Source: Polaromonas sp.
Lineage (GTDB): Bacteria > Pseudomonadota > Gammaproteobacteria > Burkholderiales > Burkholderiaceae_C
Direction: 5' to 3'
NCBI GenBank assembly: GCA_030683705.1
Contig: JAUXPP010000049.1
Coordinates: 1 to 56,588, forward strand
DNA: 56,588 nt
A program made the position numbers and the translations under genes. Positions 30,371 to 39,431 of this stretch are shown in pieces (position 1 is the first letter of the stretch; each line of letters begins with the position of its first letter). The notes beneath the pieces are model-generated. The model had not been told where the DNA came from and did not search any database. It saw only the letters and a program-made list of their open reading frames with translations.

Positions 30371-32715
30371 CAAGATACCTTGCCAGGACGCTTCTGCCTG
30401 CTATCTTATTAATAGCTGGTTACGCTTGTCCCGCCTGGTCTGCAGCCACTTTTGATGAAGTCAAACGCGGGTTCCGCCCGTCCGACACGCTGGTGCTGGA
30501 CCGCAGCGGTGAAGTTTTGCAGCGCCTGCGCACCGACGCCACGGTGCGGCGCGGCCAGTGGGTGGCGCTGCCGGATATTTCACCGGCGCTGCGCACGGCG
30601 CTGGTGCTCAGTGAGGACAAACGGTTTTACGAACACAGCGGCGTGGACTGGCGCGCCGTCTCTGCCGCGGCCTGGGGCAATCTCTGGAACACCAAAACCC
30701 GCGGCGCCTCGACCCTGAGCATGCAGCTCGCCGGGCTGCTCGACGAGGACTGGCGCGCCGCCGCGGGCGGGCGCAGCATCACGCAGAAGATCGGCCAGAC
30801 GGTGTCGGCGCAATTTCTGGAGCGCAGCTGGCGCAAGGACCAGATCCTCGAGGCTTACCTGAATCTCGTGCCCTTCCGCGGCGAGATCGTCGGCATTGAT
30901 GCGCTGAGCCGCACGCTGTTCGGCAAGGCCGCGCACGGACTCGACGAACGCGAGGCGGCAATTGCGGCGGCGCTGGTGCGTGCGCCGAATGCCAGGGCCA
31001 CGCAGGTCGCGCAACGCGCCTGTGGCGTATTGAAGGTCATGCAAGCCCCCACGCTTGTCGCTTCGCGTACTGCGCTGCCCCCCGAGGGGGCTGACCTTGC
31101 TAGTGTCGGCCCTTCGCGACGGCCGCAGGCGCCTGCCAAAGCTGATTGTGAAGGCCTGGACCTGTTTGCCAGCGCCGCGCTGCAGCGCCGGGCCTTCGAG
31201 GCGACAGAAGGTGTCGCGCCGCATTTTTCGCGGCGACTTCTGTCCGTTCGGGCTGAGCCTGTCGAAGCCCCGCAGCGCAAACAGGGAGACACTTCGACAA
31301 GCTCAGTGCGAACGGTTGTTTCCACGCTGCACGGCCCGCTGCAGCGTTTTGCCGTCCAGACCCTGACCCAGCAGTTGCGCGAGCTGCGCGGCCGGCATGT
31401 GGAAGACGGCGCCATCGTGGTGCTCGACAACACGACCGGTGAAGTGCTGGCCTGGGTCGGGTCTTCCGGTGAACTCAGCGCCGCGGCCGAAGTCGACAGC
31501 GTGCTGGCGCTGCGCCAGCCCGGCTCCACCCTCAAGCCTTTCCTCTACGCGCAGGCGATAGCCGAAAAACGCCTCACCGCCGCCTCGCTGATCGAGGATT
31601 CGTCCTCGCAGATCCAGACCGCCGGCGGCCTTTACATTCCGCAGAACTACGACCGCCAGTTCAAGGGCATGGTTTCGGCGCGCACCGCGCTGGGCGCCTC
31701 GCTCAATGTTCCGGCGGTGCGCACGCTGGTGATGGTCTCGCCCGGGGCCTTCCACCAACAGCTCAGGTCCGCCGGCCTGCCACTGAAAGAAAGCGGCGAC
31801 TACTATGGCTACAGCCTGGCGCTGGGCAGCAGCGAGGTCTCGCTGCTGGCGCTGACCAATGCCTACCGCACCCTGGCCAACGGCGGGCGTTACAGCGCCC
31901 CCGCCTTTGCGCCGGTGCGCAAGACGGAATTCAAACCCGCCATCGATGCGCGCGCCGCCTTCATCGTGACGGACATCCTGAGCGACCCGCTGGCGCGCGC
32001 CAGCACCTTCGGCACCGACAGCGTGCTGGCCACGCGTTTCTGGACCGCCGTCAAGACCGGCACCAGCAAGGACATGCGCGACAACTGGGCAATCGGGTTT
32101 TCTCAGCGCTACACCGTCGGCGTGTGGATCGGCAACGCCAGCGGCGCGCCCATGCAGAACGTCAGCGGCAGCAGCGGCGCCGCGCCGGTCTGGGCGGCAC
32201 TGATGCGGCATTTGCACCGGCACGAAAGCAGCCGCGCGCCAACGCCGCCCGCGGGCGTGGTGCACAGCCGCGTCAGCTTTGCCGCCCCGGGCGGCACGCC
32301 GCTCGAAGCGGCGCGCAGCGAATGGTTTATCCGGGGCACGGAGCAAGCCTTGTTTGCTATCGATTCAGGAGCTGTTGACGCACGTCCTGCAAGGGCTGGA
32401 GGCCAAAAAGGCTTGAAGCCCGGGACACAGGCGCAAGCTGCACCCCCGCGCATCACGGCGCCCGCTTCCGGCACCATCCTGGCACTGGACCCGGACATCC
32501 CGCCCACCCGCCAGCGCGTGAACTTCAACGCCGAAGGCCGCCATCTGCGCTGGCTGATGGACGGCAAGGAGTTCGCCAGGGGCAACAGCGCGCAGTGGTT
32601 GCCCTGGCCGGGCCGGCATGTGGTGCAGCTGGTGGACGCCAGTGGGCGGGTAGCCGATGAAATCCGGCTCGAGGTCCGCGGCGCCGGGGTGCTGGGCAGC
32701 CCCGCTTCAAAATAA
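30367..32715 (+). CDS. pbpC: Penicillin-binding protein 1C
   Basis: 782 aa, start overlapping the alpha-2-macroglobulin stop. N-terminal signal/anchor, GT51 glycosyltransferase domain (~50-215) with Glu83 in SEDKRFYEH and the RGASTLSMQL motif, transpeptidase domain with SxxK (Ser387 in PGSTLKPF), SLN and KTGTSKD motifs, and a C-terminal BiPBP_C-like domain (~690-775). Polymerises and crosslinks glycan chains at the inner membrane. Odd: four different dispersed repeats are translated within it, at the signal peptide (30401), between the GT and TP domains (31043 and 31244), and before the C-terminal domain (32357), all in linker or N-terminal positions and all in frame. Confidence 0.95.
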   Translation: MTRYLARTLLPAILLIAGYACPAWSAATFDEVKRGFRPSDTLVLDRSGEVLQRLRTDATVRRGQWVALPDISPALRTALVLSEDKRFYEHSGVDWRAVSAAAWGNLWNTKTRGASTLSMQLAGLLDEDWRAAAGGRSITQKIGQTVSAQFLERSWRKDQILEAYLNLVPFRGEIVGIDALSRTLFGKAAHGLDEREAAIAAALVRAPNARATQVAQRACGVLKVMQAPTLVASRTALPPEGADLASVGPSRRPQAPAKADCEGLDLFASAALQRRAFEATEGVAPHFSRRLLSVRAEPVEAPQRKQGDTSTSSVRTVVSTLHGPLQRFAVQTLTQQLRELRGRHVEDGAIVVLDNTTGEVLAWVGSSGELSAAAEVDSVLALRQPGSTLKPFLYAQAIAEKRLTAASLIEDSSSQIQTAGGLYIPQNYDRQFKGMVSARTALGASLNVPAVRTLVMVSPGAFHQQLRSAGLPLKESGDYYGYSLALGSSEVSLLALTNAYRTLANGGRYSAPAFAPVRKTEFKPAIDARAAFIVTDILSDPLARASTFGTDSVLATRFWTAVKTGTSKDMRDNWAIGFSQRYTVGVWIGNASGAPMQNVSGSSGAAPVWAALMRHLHRHESSRAPTPPAGVVHSRVSFAAPGGTPLEAARSEWFIRGTEQALFAIDSGAVDARPARAGGQKGLKPGTQAQAAPPRITAPASGTILALDPDIPPTRQRVNFNAEGRHLRWLMDGKEFARGNSAQWLPWPGRHVVQLVDASGRVADEIRLEVRGAGVLGSPASK
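30401..30446. repeat. CTATC..-type dispersed repeat, copy 4, within the pbpC signal peptide
   Basis: CTATCTTATTAATAGCTGG then TTACGCTTGTCCCGCCTGG. It encodes the hydrophobic core of the signal peptide (LLIAGYACPAW). Confidence 0.65.
31043..31100. repeat. 81-bp-family repeat in pbpC, reverse orientation
   Basis: GCCCCCACGCTTGTCGC, TTCGCGTACTGCGCTGCCCC and CCGAGGGGGCTGACC; the reverse complement of the family hallmark. Read as APTLVASRTALPPEGA, in the linker between the transglycosylase and transpeptidase domains. Confidence 0.7.
31244..31315. repeat. Inverted repeat CCGTTCGGGCTGAG..CTCAGTGCGAACGG in pbpC
   Basis: The left arm CCGTTCGGGCTGAGCCTGTC faces the right arm GACAAGCTCAGTGCGAACGG, about 72 bp end to end, with GAAG/CTTC completing the arms. 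A widely dispersed proteobacterial repeat type, here translated in frame in the inter-domain linker. Confidence 0.7.
32357..32415. repeat. CTATC..-type dispersed repeat, copy 5, within pbpC
   Basis: CTATCGATTCAGGAGCTG, then ACGC, GCAAGGGCTGGAGGCC and AAAAAGGCTTGAA. The second stem half has diverged (GGAGCT for GATAGCT). Encodes part of the linker before the C-terminal domain. Confidence 0.65.
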
Positions 32716-32792
32716 TTTCATGGTGGCGGCGGCGTAATTCACGCCGGAAGCCGGGCAGCCCGCTACCATCAGCTCTCCAAGGAGACAAGTTC

Positions 32793-33953
32793 ATGCCCGT
32801 GATCACCACCATCGAAGACCTGCGCGTCCTCGCCAAAAAGCGCGTGCCGCGCATGTTTTACGACTATGCCGATTCAGGCTCATGGACGGAGAGCACCTAC
32901 CGCGCCAATTCGGACGATTTCCAGAAGATCAAGCTGCGCCAGCGCGTGGCGGTCAACATGGAAAACCGCAGCACGGCGACCCACATGGCAGGCATGGCCG
33001 CCAAAATGCCGGTGGCCATTGCGCCGGTCGGCCTCACGGGCATGCAACATGCCGACGGCGAGATCAAGGCGGCCAGGGCCGCTGAAAAGTTCGGCATCCC
33101 CTTCATCCTCTCGACCATGAGCATCTGCTCGATCGAGGACATTGCCGAACATACGCGGGCGCCCTTCTGGTTCCAGCTCTACATGATGCGCGACCGCGAT
33201 GCCATGGCCACCATGATCGAGCGCGCGCGCAAGGCCGGTTGCAACGCCCTGGTGCTCACGCTGGACCTGCAGGTGATCGGCCAGCGTCACAAGGACCTCA
33301 AGAACGGGTTGACCGCCCCGCCGCGCCCCACCGTGGCCAACATCCTCAACCTCATGACCAAACCGCACTGGTGCCTGGGCATGGCGGGGACGCGCCGCCA
33401 CACCTTCCGCAACCTGGTGGGCCACGTCAAGGGCGTGAGCGACATGCGCTCGCTGGCGGCCTGGACCAACGAACAGTTCGACCCGCGCCTGTCCTGGGCC
33501 GATGTGGCCTGGGTCAAGGAGCGCTGGGGCGGCAAACTCATCCTCAAGGGCATCCAGGATGTGGAAGACGCGAAGCTGGCGGTGCAGAGCGGCGCCGATG
33601 CCATTGTTGTCAGCAACCACGGCGGGCGCCAGCTCGACGGTGCGCAGTCCAGCATCGAGGCCCTGCCGGCCATCGTGGCGGCGGTGGGCTCGGACATCGA
33701 GGTCTGGATGGACGGCGGCATCCGCTCCGGCCAGGATGTGCTCAAGGCCTGGGCCCTGGGCGCACGCGGCACGCTGATCGGCCGGGCCATGGTTTACGGC
33801 CTGGGCGCCATGGGCGAAGAAGGTGTGACCAAGGCGCTGCAGATCATCCACAAGGAGCTGGACATCACCATGGCGTTTTGCGGCCGGACCGACATACAGA
33901 CTGTGGACAGGAGCATCCTGGTGCCCGGGACCTATCCCGTGGCGGCGCCGTAG
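32793..33953 (+). CDS. FMN-dependent alpha-hydroxy-acid dehydrogenase (LldD-like)
   Basis: 386 aa, full length; AAGGAGA lies 8 bp before the ATG. TIM-barrel flavoprotein that oxidises L-lactate or a related 2-hydroxy acid to the 2-oxo acid. Active-site residues are in place: FYDYADSG and QLYMMRDR (Tyr), TLDLQV, LILKG (Lys), SNHGGRQLDG (catalytic His and Arg) and DGGIRSGQD. Quinone or cytochrome is the likely acceptor. The 3' end overlaps the convergent gene by 22 bp. Substrate not certain, so no symbol is given. Confidence 0.93.
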   Translation: MPVITTIEDLRVLAKKRVPRMFYDYADSGSWTESTYRANSDDFQKIKLRQRVAVNMENRSTATHMAGMAAKMPVAIAPVGLTGMQHADGEIKAARAAEKFGIPFILSTMSICSIEDIAEHTRAPFWFQLYMMRDRDAMATMIERARKAGCNALVLTLDLQVIGQRHKDLKNGLTAPPRPTVANILNLMTKPHWCLGMAGTRRHTFRNLVGHVKGVSDMRSLAAWTNEQFDPRLSWADVAWVKERWGGKLILKGIQDVEDAKLAVQSGADAIVVSNHGGRQLDGAQSSIEALPAIVAAVGSDIEVWMDGGIRSGQDVLKAWALGARGTLIGRAMVYGLGAMGEEGVTKALQIIHKELDITMAFCGRTDIQTVDRSILVPGTYPVAAP

Positions 33954-35158
33954 GAGGCTTCGATAAAGTCCTCGCCGATCACGCCGGCAGAAAGTTGCGC
34001 GGCCTCCAGGGCCAGCTGCTCGGCGCGGTTGATCACGCCGAGCGCATCGGTGCAGCTTCCCGCAATGCGGATCAGGCCGACACCAATGGTGGGCTCGAAG
34101 ATGTGCCGATTCTGCGCATCGCCCACCGACACCGGCTTGCGCAACTCGCGCCGCAAACCTGCCGCCAGCAGCTGGCTGCGCCGCGGGTCCTGGACCGCAG
34201 AGACCACGATGACAAAACAGCGGGGATGGTACAGACCCACCACGTTGCGAAACCCGACGATGCGCCGGATGCGCGCCAGCAGCACCACCAGGATCTGCTG
34301 GTCCACACCATGGCCGGCCACCCCGCCGAGCTGGTAAAGATTGGAGATGCTGATGGCCGCCACCACACAGTCCCGGCCAACCCGTGCGCTGCGCCACAGG
34401 GCATCTTCCACATGGGGAAGCAGCCGGGAGCCCAGCGTCATCTCCACCCCCCAGGCCGGGTCTGCCAGACTCTGGGCCAGACGTCTGAGCTTGCGCTGCT
34501 CGCGATTGCGCTGGAGCGTCAGCGCAATCACGATCAGGAAGTAGCCGATGGTGCAGCCCACGGTCAATACTGCCATGCCGGGGCTGGCCGCCTGAAGGCT
34601 CCTGGCATACAGGCCGCCCACCATGCCGGCCAGACACAGACAGGCCGCGACCATCCAGCGCGCCAGCGTGTCCCCCAGGGTGACACCGCGGACCGCCACG
34701 ATCGCCGCGCACAACACCGACACGGCGTTCACCAGCGCCGCCGCTGCAATCACCTGGACCGGCCGCCAGACGTCCTGAAGCAAGGCAATGATGGCCAGCA
34801 CCACGGCCGTCAGCACCAGAGCGAAACTCCCGCCCGCCACCATCCAGCGGATCAACCGGTCATCACGTGCCGCGCCCAGCCAGACCCCGAGGTAGGTCAG
34901 CGCAAGGGCACCACTGAGCGGCCCGAACGACGCCTTCAGGGGCAACACCACCCCGCCACGCAGCGCCGGCATCAGCATTTCGGGCAGGCCGGACAGCAGG
35001 ATCGACGAACCGCCGGTTAGCAGGATGAACGCCAGGCCACGCACCGCCGAAACCGAGCGGCTTGCGACCAGATCGGCCGCCGCCACAATCGACAGCAGCA
35101 AGATGGCGCCGGCCATGGCAGACCAGAGGGCGAGCTCCGACGAGGTCACGCTATTCAC
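33932..35158 (-). CDS. Membrane protein with degenerate GGDEF-like domain
   Basis: 408 aa from a GTG start (AAAGGGG upstream). Residues ~1-225 form six or seven membrane helices; residues ~235-400 resemble a diguanylate cyclase fold (LARIRRIVGFRNVVGLYHPRCFVIVVS). Where the GGDEF signature should be, the sequence reads HPRCF, so cyclase activity is not expected. A c-di-GMP or nucleotide receptor, or a structural remnant, is possible. Convergent with the LldD-like gene (22-bp overlap). Confidence 0.75.
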   Translation of the reverse strand: MNSVTSSELALWSAMAGAILLLSIVAAADLVASRSVSAVRGLAFILLTGGSSILLSGLPEMLMPALRGGVVLPLKASFGPLSGALALTYLGVWLGAARDDRLIRWMVAGGSFALVLTAVVLAIIALLQDVWRPVQVIAAAALVNAVSVLCAAIVAVRGVTLGDTLARWMVAACLCLAGMVGGLYARSLQAASPGMAVLTVGCTIGYFLIVIALTLQRNREQRKLRRLAQSLADPAWGVEMTLGSRLLPHVEDALWRSARVGRDCVVAAISISNLYQLGGVAGHGVDQQILVVLLARIRRIVGFRNVVGLYHPRCFVIVVSAVQDPRRSQLLAAGLRRELRKPVSVGDAQNRHIFEPTIGVGLIRIAGSCTDALGVINRAEQLALEAAQLSAGVIGEDFIEASYGAATG

Positions 35159-35382
35159 GAGGCTTGGCCCCTTTGTTGCTCAGATCTGGACGGCTGGATT
35201 CCCGGCGCTGCCCTCCGCAAATGTGCGGTCGGCCTGGCCATGCACAGCCATTGTACGGTTGGTTACATTTAGGTCGGCAAACCTCTTTTCGCGAGCCCAG
35301 GACGGGGCCACTGAAGCTGCTGCGCAGGGCACGGCCCTGGCTGCCACCCCGCGCAGCCATTGATCACGGCTATGCTTGCCGG

Positions 35383-36639
35383 GTGAGCGAATCACCCCCT
35401 TCTTCTGCGCCGCGGCTGCGCCGCATTGCCCATCTCGACATGGACGCTTTTTTTGCGTCCATCGAGTTGCTGCGTTACCCGCAGCTCAAGGGCTTGCCGG
35501 TGGTCATAGGCGGCGGCAGGCGCAAGGTCGACGAGGCGATACGCGCCGACCCGGAACGCGCCTTGCGTTTCATCCCGGTCGCCGAATTTCCGCTGCTCAA
35601 GGACTATGCAGGCCGCGGCGTCATCACCACCGCCACCTATGCCGCGCGCCAGTTTGGTGTCGGTTCGGCCATGGGCATGATGAAGGCCGCCAAACTGTGT
35701 CCGCAGGCCATCGTGCTGCCGGTGGACTTCGACGAGGTGCGCAAGTACTCGCGCCTGTTCAAGAGCACCATCCTGGAGATCGCGCCGGTGATGCAGGACC
35801 GCGGCGTGGACGAGGTGTACATCGACTTCACCGACGTGCCAGGCGGCCAGCGCGAAGGCGGTCGCGTGCTGGCGCGGCTGATCCAGAAAGCCATTTTTGA
35901 AGCCACCGGCCTGACCTGCTCCATCGGCGTCGCGCCGAATCGCCTGCTGGCCAAGATGGCCAGCGAGTTCAACAAGCCCAACGGCATCTCGATTGTTCAC
36001 GAGGCCGACCTGCAGGAAAAAATCTGGCCGCTCAATGTGCGCAAGATCAACGGCATCGGCCCCAAGGCCGGCGAGAAGCTGGCCAAGCTGGGCGTTCACA
36101 CGATTGGAGAGCTGGCCGCGCAGGACCCGGTCTGGCTGGTCGGCCACTTCGGCAAGGCCACCGGCGCCTGGATGCACGCGGTGGCCTGGGGCCGCGACGA
36201 CAGTCCGGTCGTGACCGAGAGCGAACCGGTCAGCATGAGCCGCGAGACCACCTTCGAGCGCGACCTGCACGCGGTGCGCGACAAGGCGGCGCTGGGCGCG
36301 ATCTTCACCGATCTGTGCACGCGCCTGGCCGACGATTTGCAACGCAAGGGCTACGTCGCGAAGACCATAGGCATCAAGCTGCGTTATGACGATTTCAGGA
36401 TCGCCACACGGGATCAGACCGCCGCTTCCTACACCTCGGACGCGCCAACCATTCGCAGGATCGCCGGGCTCTGCCTGAAGCGGGTGCCGCTGACCCAGAA
36501 GCTGCGCCTGCTGGGCGTTCGGGCGGCAACCCTGGCGCGCGCAGGTGAAGAACCCATTCATGAACAGAAAAGGCCCTCAGCCATGGGGGGACAAGCGCCG
36601 GCAGCTCCTGAATTCATAACAAACGACCAGCTTTTCTGA
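35383..36639 (+). CDS. dinB: DNA polymerase IV (Y-family)
   Basis: 418 aa from the GTG at 35383; the open frame upstream is longer but lacks conserved residues. Translesion polymerase. Y-family signatures: IAHLDMDAFFASIELL (catalytic Asp pair), GVDEVYIDFTD (catalytic Asp/Glu), SIGVAPNRLLAKMAS, helix-hairpin-helix KINGIGPKAGEKL, little-finger domain to ~390 and a clamp-binding-like C-terminus (DQLF). TATGCT (35371-35376) lies 6 bp before the GTG, so the mRNA may be leaderless. No LexA box (CTGT-N8-ACAG) was seen. The 224 bp upstream hold no other gene. Confidence 0.95.
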   Translation: MSESPPSSAPRLRRIAHLDMDAFFASIELLRYPQLKGLPVVIGGGRRKVDEAIRADPERALRFIPVAEFPLLKDYAGRGVITTATYAARQFGVGSAMGMMKAAKLCPQAIVLPVDFDEVRKYSRLFKSTILEIAPVMQDRGVDEVYIDFTDVPGGQREGGRVLARLIQKAIFEATGLTCSIGVAPNRLLAKMASEFNKPNGISIVHEADLQEKIWPLNVRKINGIGPKAGEKLAKLGVHTIGELAAQDPVWLVGHFGKATGAWMHAVAWGRDDSPVVTESEPVSMSRETTFERDLHAVRDKAALGAIFTDLCTRLADDLQRKGYVAKTIGIKLRYDDFRIATRDQTAASYTSDAPTIRRIAGLCLKRVPLTQKLRLLGVRAATLARAGEEPIHEQKRPSAMGGQAPAAPEFITNDQLF

Positions 36640-36673
36640 GCCCCCACGTCCAGCCCCAGCCGTACACGCAGCC

Positions 36674-37102
36674 TTATTTGAGCGTGGCCAGATACGCAAT
36701 CAGGTCGGCGCGCTCCTGCATGTCCTCCACCTGGAAGCCCATGCGCTGGCCGGCGACCAGCGCTTCCGGGTCTTCCAGCCAGGTGTTGAGGGTTTGCGGC
36801 GTCCAGCGCAGGCGCGACTGCGCGAGTTCCGCAGAATAGTTGTAAGCCTTGAGGCCGCCGACGCGGCGACCCATGACGCCGCGGTGTGCGGGCCCGATCT
36901 TGTTGCTGTCCACCGCGTGGCAGGCGCTGCAACGCGCCTGGTACAAGGCCGCACCGCGCTGCACATCGCCGGCCGGCGGTGTGCGCCACTCTCGTGCGCC
37001 GGCGCCTATGCCTTGGGCCAGCACACCGCCGCCGGCCAGCACACCCGCCAGCGTCAGCAGCAGCCCGCGGGCAAAGGCGCTTGTCATGAAAGGGAAAAAC
37101 AT
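36674..37102 (-). CDS. Class I c-type cytochrome
   Basis: 142 aa, signal peptide (~10-30), one heme-binding CSACH motif (CxxCH) and an axial Met in GQRMGFQV. About 100 residues mature, similar to cytochrome c2/c550 types. The start at 37102 has GGAG 9 bp upstream; an ATG at 37087 is an alternative. Exported electron carrier; it sits next to, but divergent from, the DUF3034/hemoglobin/cupredoxin genes, which suggests a shared periplasmic redox process (inference). Confidence 0.9.
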   Translation of the reverse strand: MFFPFMTSAFARGLLLTLAGVLAGGGVLAQGIGAGAREWRTPPAGDVQRGAALYQARCSACHAVDSNKIGPAHRGVMGRRVGGLKAYNYSAELAQSRLRWTPQTLNTWLEDPEALVAGQRMGFQVEDMQERADLIAYLATLK

Positions 37103-37319
37103 GCGGGGCGCTCCTCAAATGCGGGGCCGGTGAAACACCTGGGGTCAGATCTTTACGCGGCATTCCGCGCTCCGGATTCAAGCCCTGACGCATGGGGACG
37201 CAAAGCAAGCCGTCAAAAGAATTTGAATCCGCCTGAATCCAGCGGGGTGGGGGCCCCGTATCAACCCGGTACATCTGATTACATATCCGCCCTGCAACGC
37301 TCTTCACCCGGGACCGCCC

Positions 37320-38255
37320 ATGAAACTCAAACTTGCCCCCCATGTCATCGCCGCCTGCACCGCCATGGCTTGCGCCGGCGCCAGCGTTTCAGCCCAGGCC
37401 GAAACCGGCAAATTGCTGCTGACCGGCGGCGTCAGCAGCATTGACGGCGCAGCCGGTGGTGGCCTGACTCCCTGGGCCGTGATCGGCAGCAACGCCACCG
37501 AAGGCGAAGTCGGCGCCACTGCCTTTGCGACCGCTGTGCGTACCACCGACTATGGCCTGAACATCGTGGGCGCATCCGTCGGTATCCATGACCGTTATGA
37601 GCTGTCGATTGCCCAGCAGGACTTCAAGACCGGTGTCACCGGCACCGGGCTGGGCTTGCCAGGCCTGCGCCTGAAACAGACCATTGTGGGCGCCAAGGTG
37701 CGCGTCGCCGGTGACGCCATCCTCGACAGCGACTCGTTGATGCCGCAAATAGCCGTCGGCGTCGAATTCAAGAACCTGGGCTCCACCGGCCTGGACGGCA
37801 CGCTGCGCACGCTGGGCGCGAAACGCGACGGCGTGGACCTTTATGTGAGCGCCACCAAACTGTTCCTGGGCCAGAGCCTGCTGGTCAACGGCACGCTGCG
37901 TGCGACCAAGGCCAACCAGAACGGCCTGCTCGGCTTCGGCGCCACGCTGGGCGGTGGCAACAACAACAGCTACAGCCTGCAGCCCGAATTCTCGATTGCT
38001 TACCTGGTCAGCAAGAACGTGGCCATCGGTGCCGAATACCGCTTCATGCGCAACAAGCTGGAAACGGCCGGTCGCGCCGCCGGCCTGGGCAACGGGCTGC
38101 GCTCGGAGGACTGGAAGGACATCTTCATCGCCTGGGCGCCCAACAAAAACGTCTCGCTGACGCTGGCTTATGTGGACCTGGGCGTGATCGTCCCGGCCAC
38201 CACGGCCAGCCGCAAGCAAACCGGCTACTACCTGTCGGCCCAGTTCGCCTTCTAA
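37320..38255 (+). CDS. DUF3034 family, likely outer-membrane beta-barrel
   Basis: 311 aa with a signal peptide (~1-27, SVSAQA). The rest alternates hydrophobic and polar residues in strand-like pieces and ends with YYLSAQFAF, a C-terminal Phe typical of outer-membrane barrels. The sequence matches what I know as DUF3034; no function is established. First of three exported proteins in tandem (43- and 24-bp gaps), so an operon with the hemoglobin and cupredoxin genes is likely. The 217 bp upstream hold no gene. Confidence 0.8.
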   Translation: MKLKLAPHVIAACTAMACAGASVSAQAETGKLLLTGGVSSIDGAAGGGLTPWAVIGSNATEGEVGATAFATAVRTTDYGLNIVGASVGIHDRYELSIAQQDFKTGVTGTGLGLPGLRLKQTIVGAKVRVAGDAILDSDSLMPQIAVGVEFKNLGSTGLDGTLRTLGAKRDGVDLYVSATKLFLGQSLLVNGTLRATKANQNGLLGFGATLGGGNNNSYSLQPEFSIAYLVSKNVAIGAEYRFMRNKLETAGRAAGLGNGLRSEDWKDIFIAWAPNKNVSLTLAYVDLGVIVPATTASRKQTGYYLSAQFAF

Positions 38256-38298
38256 ACGACCGCCAGCACAAGCCTTCAAAAAAATTCAAGGAACTGAC

Positions 38299-38742
38299 AT
38301 GAAAAAATCCCTCCTCTCTCTCGTGCTGGCCGCATCCGGCCTGCTGATGGCTGGCACCTCGTTCGCCCAAACAGCCCCGCAAAACGACCAGCTCTACAAG
38401 GCCTTCGGCGAAAAGGCCGGCCTCGTCACACTGATGGACGACTTCATGGTCCGCCTGCTGGCCGACCCGCGCACCGGTCCGCACTTCAAGCCGTCCAACC
38501 AGCAGCGCGTCAAGGAGCAACTGGTGGACCAGCTTTGTCAGCTCTCAGGCGGTCCCTGTGTCTACAAGGGCGCCGACATGAAAAGCGCGCATGCCAACCT
38601 GGACATCAAAAAGTCCGACTTCAACGCGCTGGTCGAGGTGCTGCAGCAAAGCATGGACGCCAAAGGCATTCCCTTCCGCACGCAAAACCAGATGCTGGCC
38701 TTGCTGGCGCCCATGCATCGTGACACCATCACGGTTCGCTGA
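38299..38742 (+). CDS. Group 1 truncated hemoglobin with signal peptide
   Basis: 147 aa. Residues 1-23 form a Sec signal peptide (KKSLLSLVLAASGLLMAGTSFAQ). The globin part fits group 1 truncated hemoglobins: LYKAFGEKAGL at the N-terminus, CQLSGGPCVYKGADMKSAHANLDI with the proximal His in MKSAHANL, and LVEVLQQSMDAKGIPF. Most truncated hemoglobins are cytoplasmic; this one should be in the periplasm. Between the DUF3034 and cupredoxin genes, so oxygen, nitric oxide or peroxide handling there is plausible, but not demonstrated. Confidence 0.9.
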   Translation: MKKSLLSLVLAASGLLMAGTSFAQTAPQNDQLYKAFGEKAGLVTLMDDFMVRLLADPRTGPHFKPSNQQRVKEQLVDQLCQLSGGPCVYKGADMKSAHANLDIKKSDFNALVEVLQQSMDAKGIPFRTQNQMLALLAPMHRDTITVR

Positions 38743-38766
38743 ACCCCACCACGAAAGCCATCCATC

Positions 38767-39417
38767 ATGAAAAAAACCATCCTCTCCCTCACGCTCGCCG
38801 CCCTCGCGGGCTGGGCCAGCGCCGGCAACCTGCAGGTGCTGGTCATCGACAAGGACGGCAAGCCGGTACCCGACGCCGTGGTGGTGGTGGTGCCGGCCAA
38901 CAAGGGCACGCCGAAGGCCGCGCTGCCCACCCAGGTCACCATCAACCAGGAAAAAATGCGTTTCGTCCCGGCGGTTAGCGTGGTCGCGGTCGGCGCGAAA
39001 GCGCTGTTTGTCAACAACGACCCCTGGGAACACCATGTGCGCGCCTCGGCCGCCGGATTTGCACAATTCGCCACCGCCAACAGCGGCGGGTTCGAGCTGC
39101 GGCTGGACGGCAAACCCGAAGGCAAGCCCGGCAAAAGCGCGGAGGCGGTATTTGAAAAAGCCGGCGCCGTGCTGCTGGGATGCCACATCCACGGCTCCAT
39201 GCGCGGCCATGTCTATGTCAGCGACTCGCCCTGGGCCCTGCTGACAGGCGCCGACGGCATCGCCAATGTCGAGCAGATTCCCGATGGTGCGGCCCAGATC
39301 AGGGTCTGGCATGCGGACCAGCTGCTCGACATCGCGCCGCAGGCGGCCAATGTCAGCGCCACGCCGGGCAAGGCCACCCTGCAACTGACCGTGGTGCCGC
39401 GCCGCCGGCGTATCTAA
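38767..39417 (+). CDS. Cupredoxin-like periplasmic protein (methylamine-utilisation-like)
   Basis: 216 aa with a signal peptide (~1-19). The cupredoxin fold is suggested by VNNDPWEHHVRASA (copper His) and GCHIHGSMRGHVYV (Cys, His and Met ligands in the order of type-1 copper sites). A carboxypeptidase-regulatory-like C-terminal part (~155-216: SPWALLTGADGIANVEQIPDGAAQIRVWHA) follows. Proteins of this kind are often labelled methylamine utilisation protein without evidence. Probable periplasmic copper electron carrier in the same operon as the hemoglobin. Confidence 0.85.
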   Translation: MKKTILSLTLAALAGWASAGNLQVLVIDKDGKPVPDAVVVVVPANKGTPKAALPTQVTINQEKMRFVPAVSVVAVGAKALFVNNDPWEHHVRASAAGFAQFATANSGGFELRLDGKPEGKPGKSAEAVFEKAGAVLLGCHIHGSMRGHVYVSDSPWALLTGADGIANVEQIPDGAAQIRVWHADQLLDIAPQAANVSATPGKATLQLTVVPRRRRI

Positions 39418-39431
39418 GGACTGCGGCCGGA

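Noticed and set aside
35159..35382. LexA/SOS box before dinB
   Set aside because: No CTGT-N8-ACAG pattern could be found in the upstream region.
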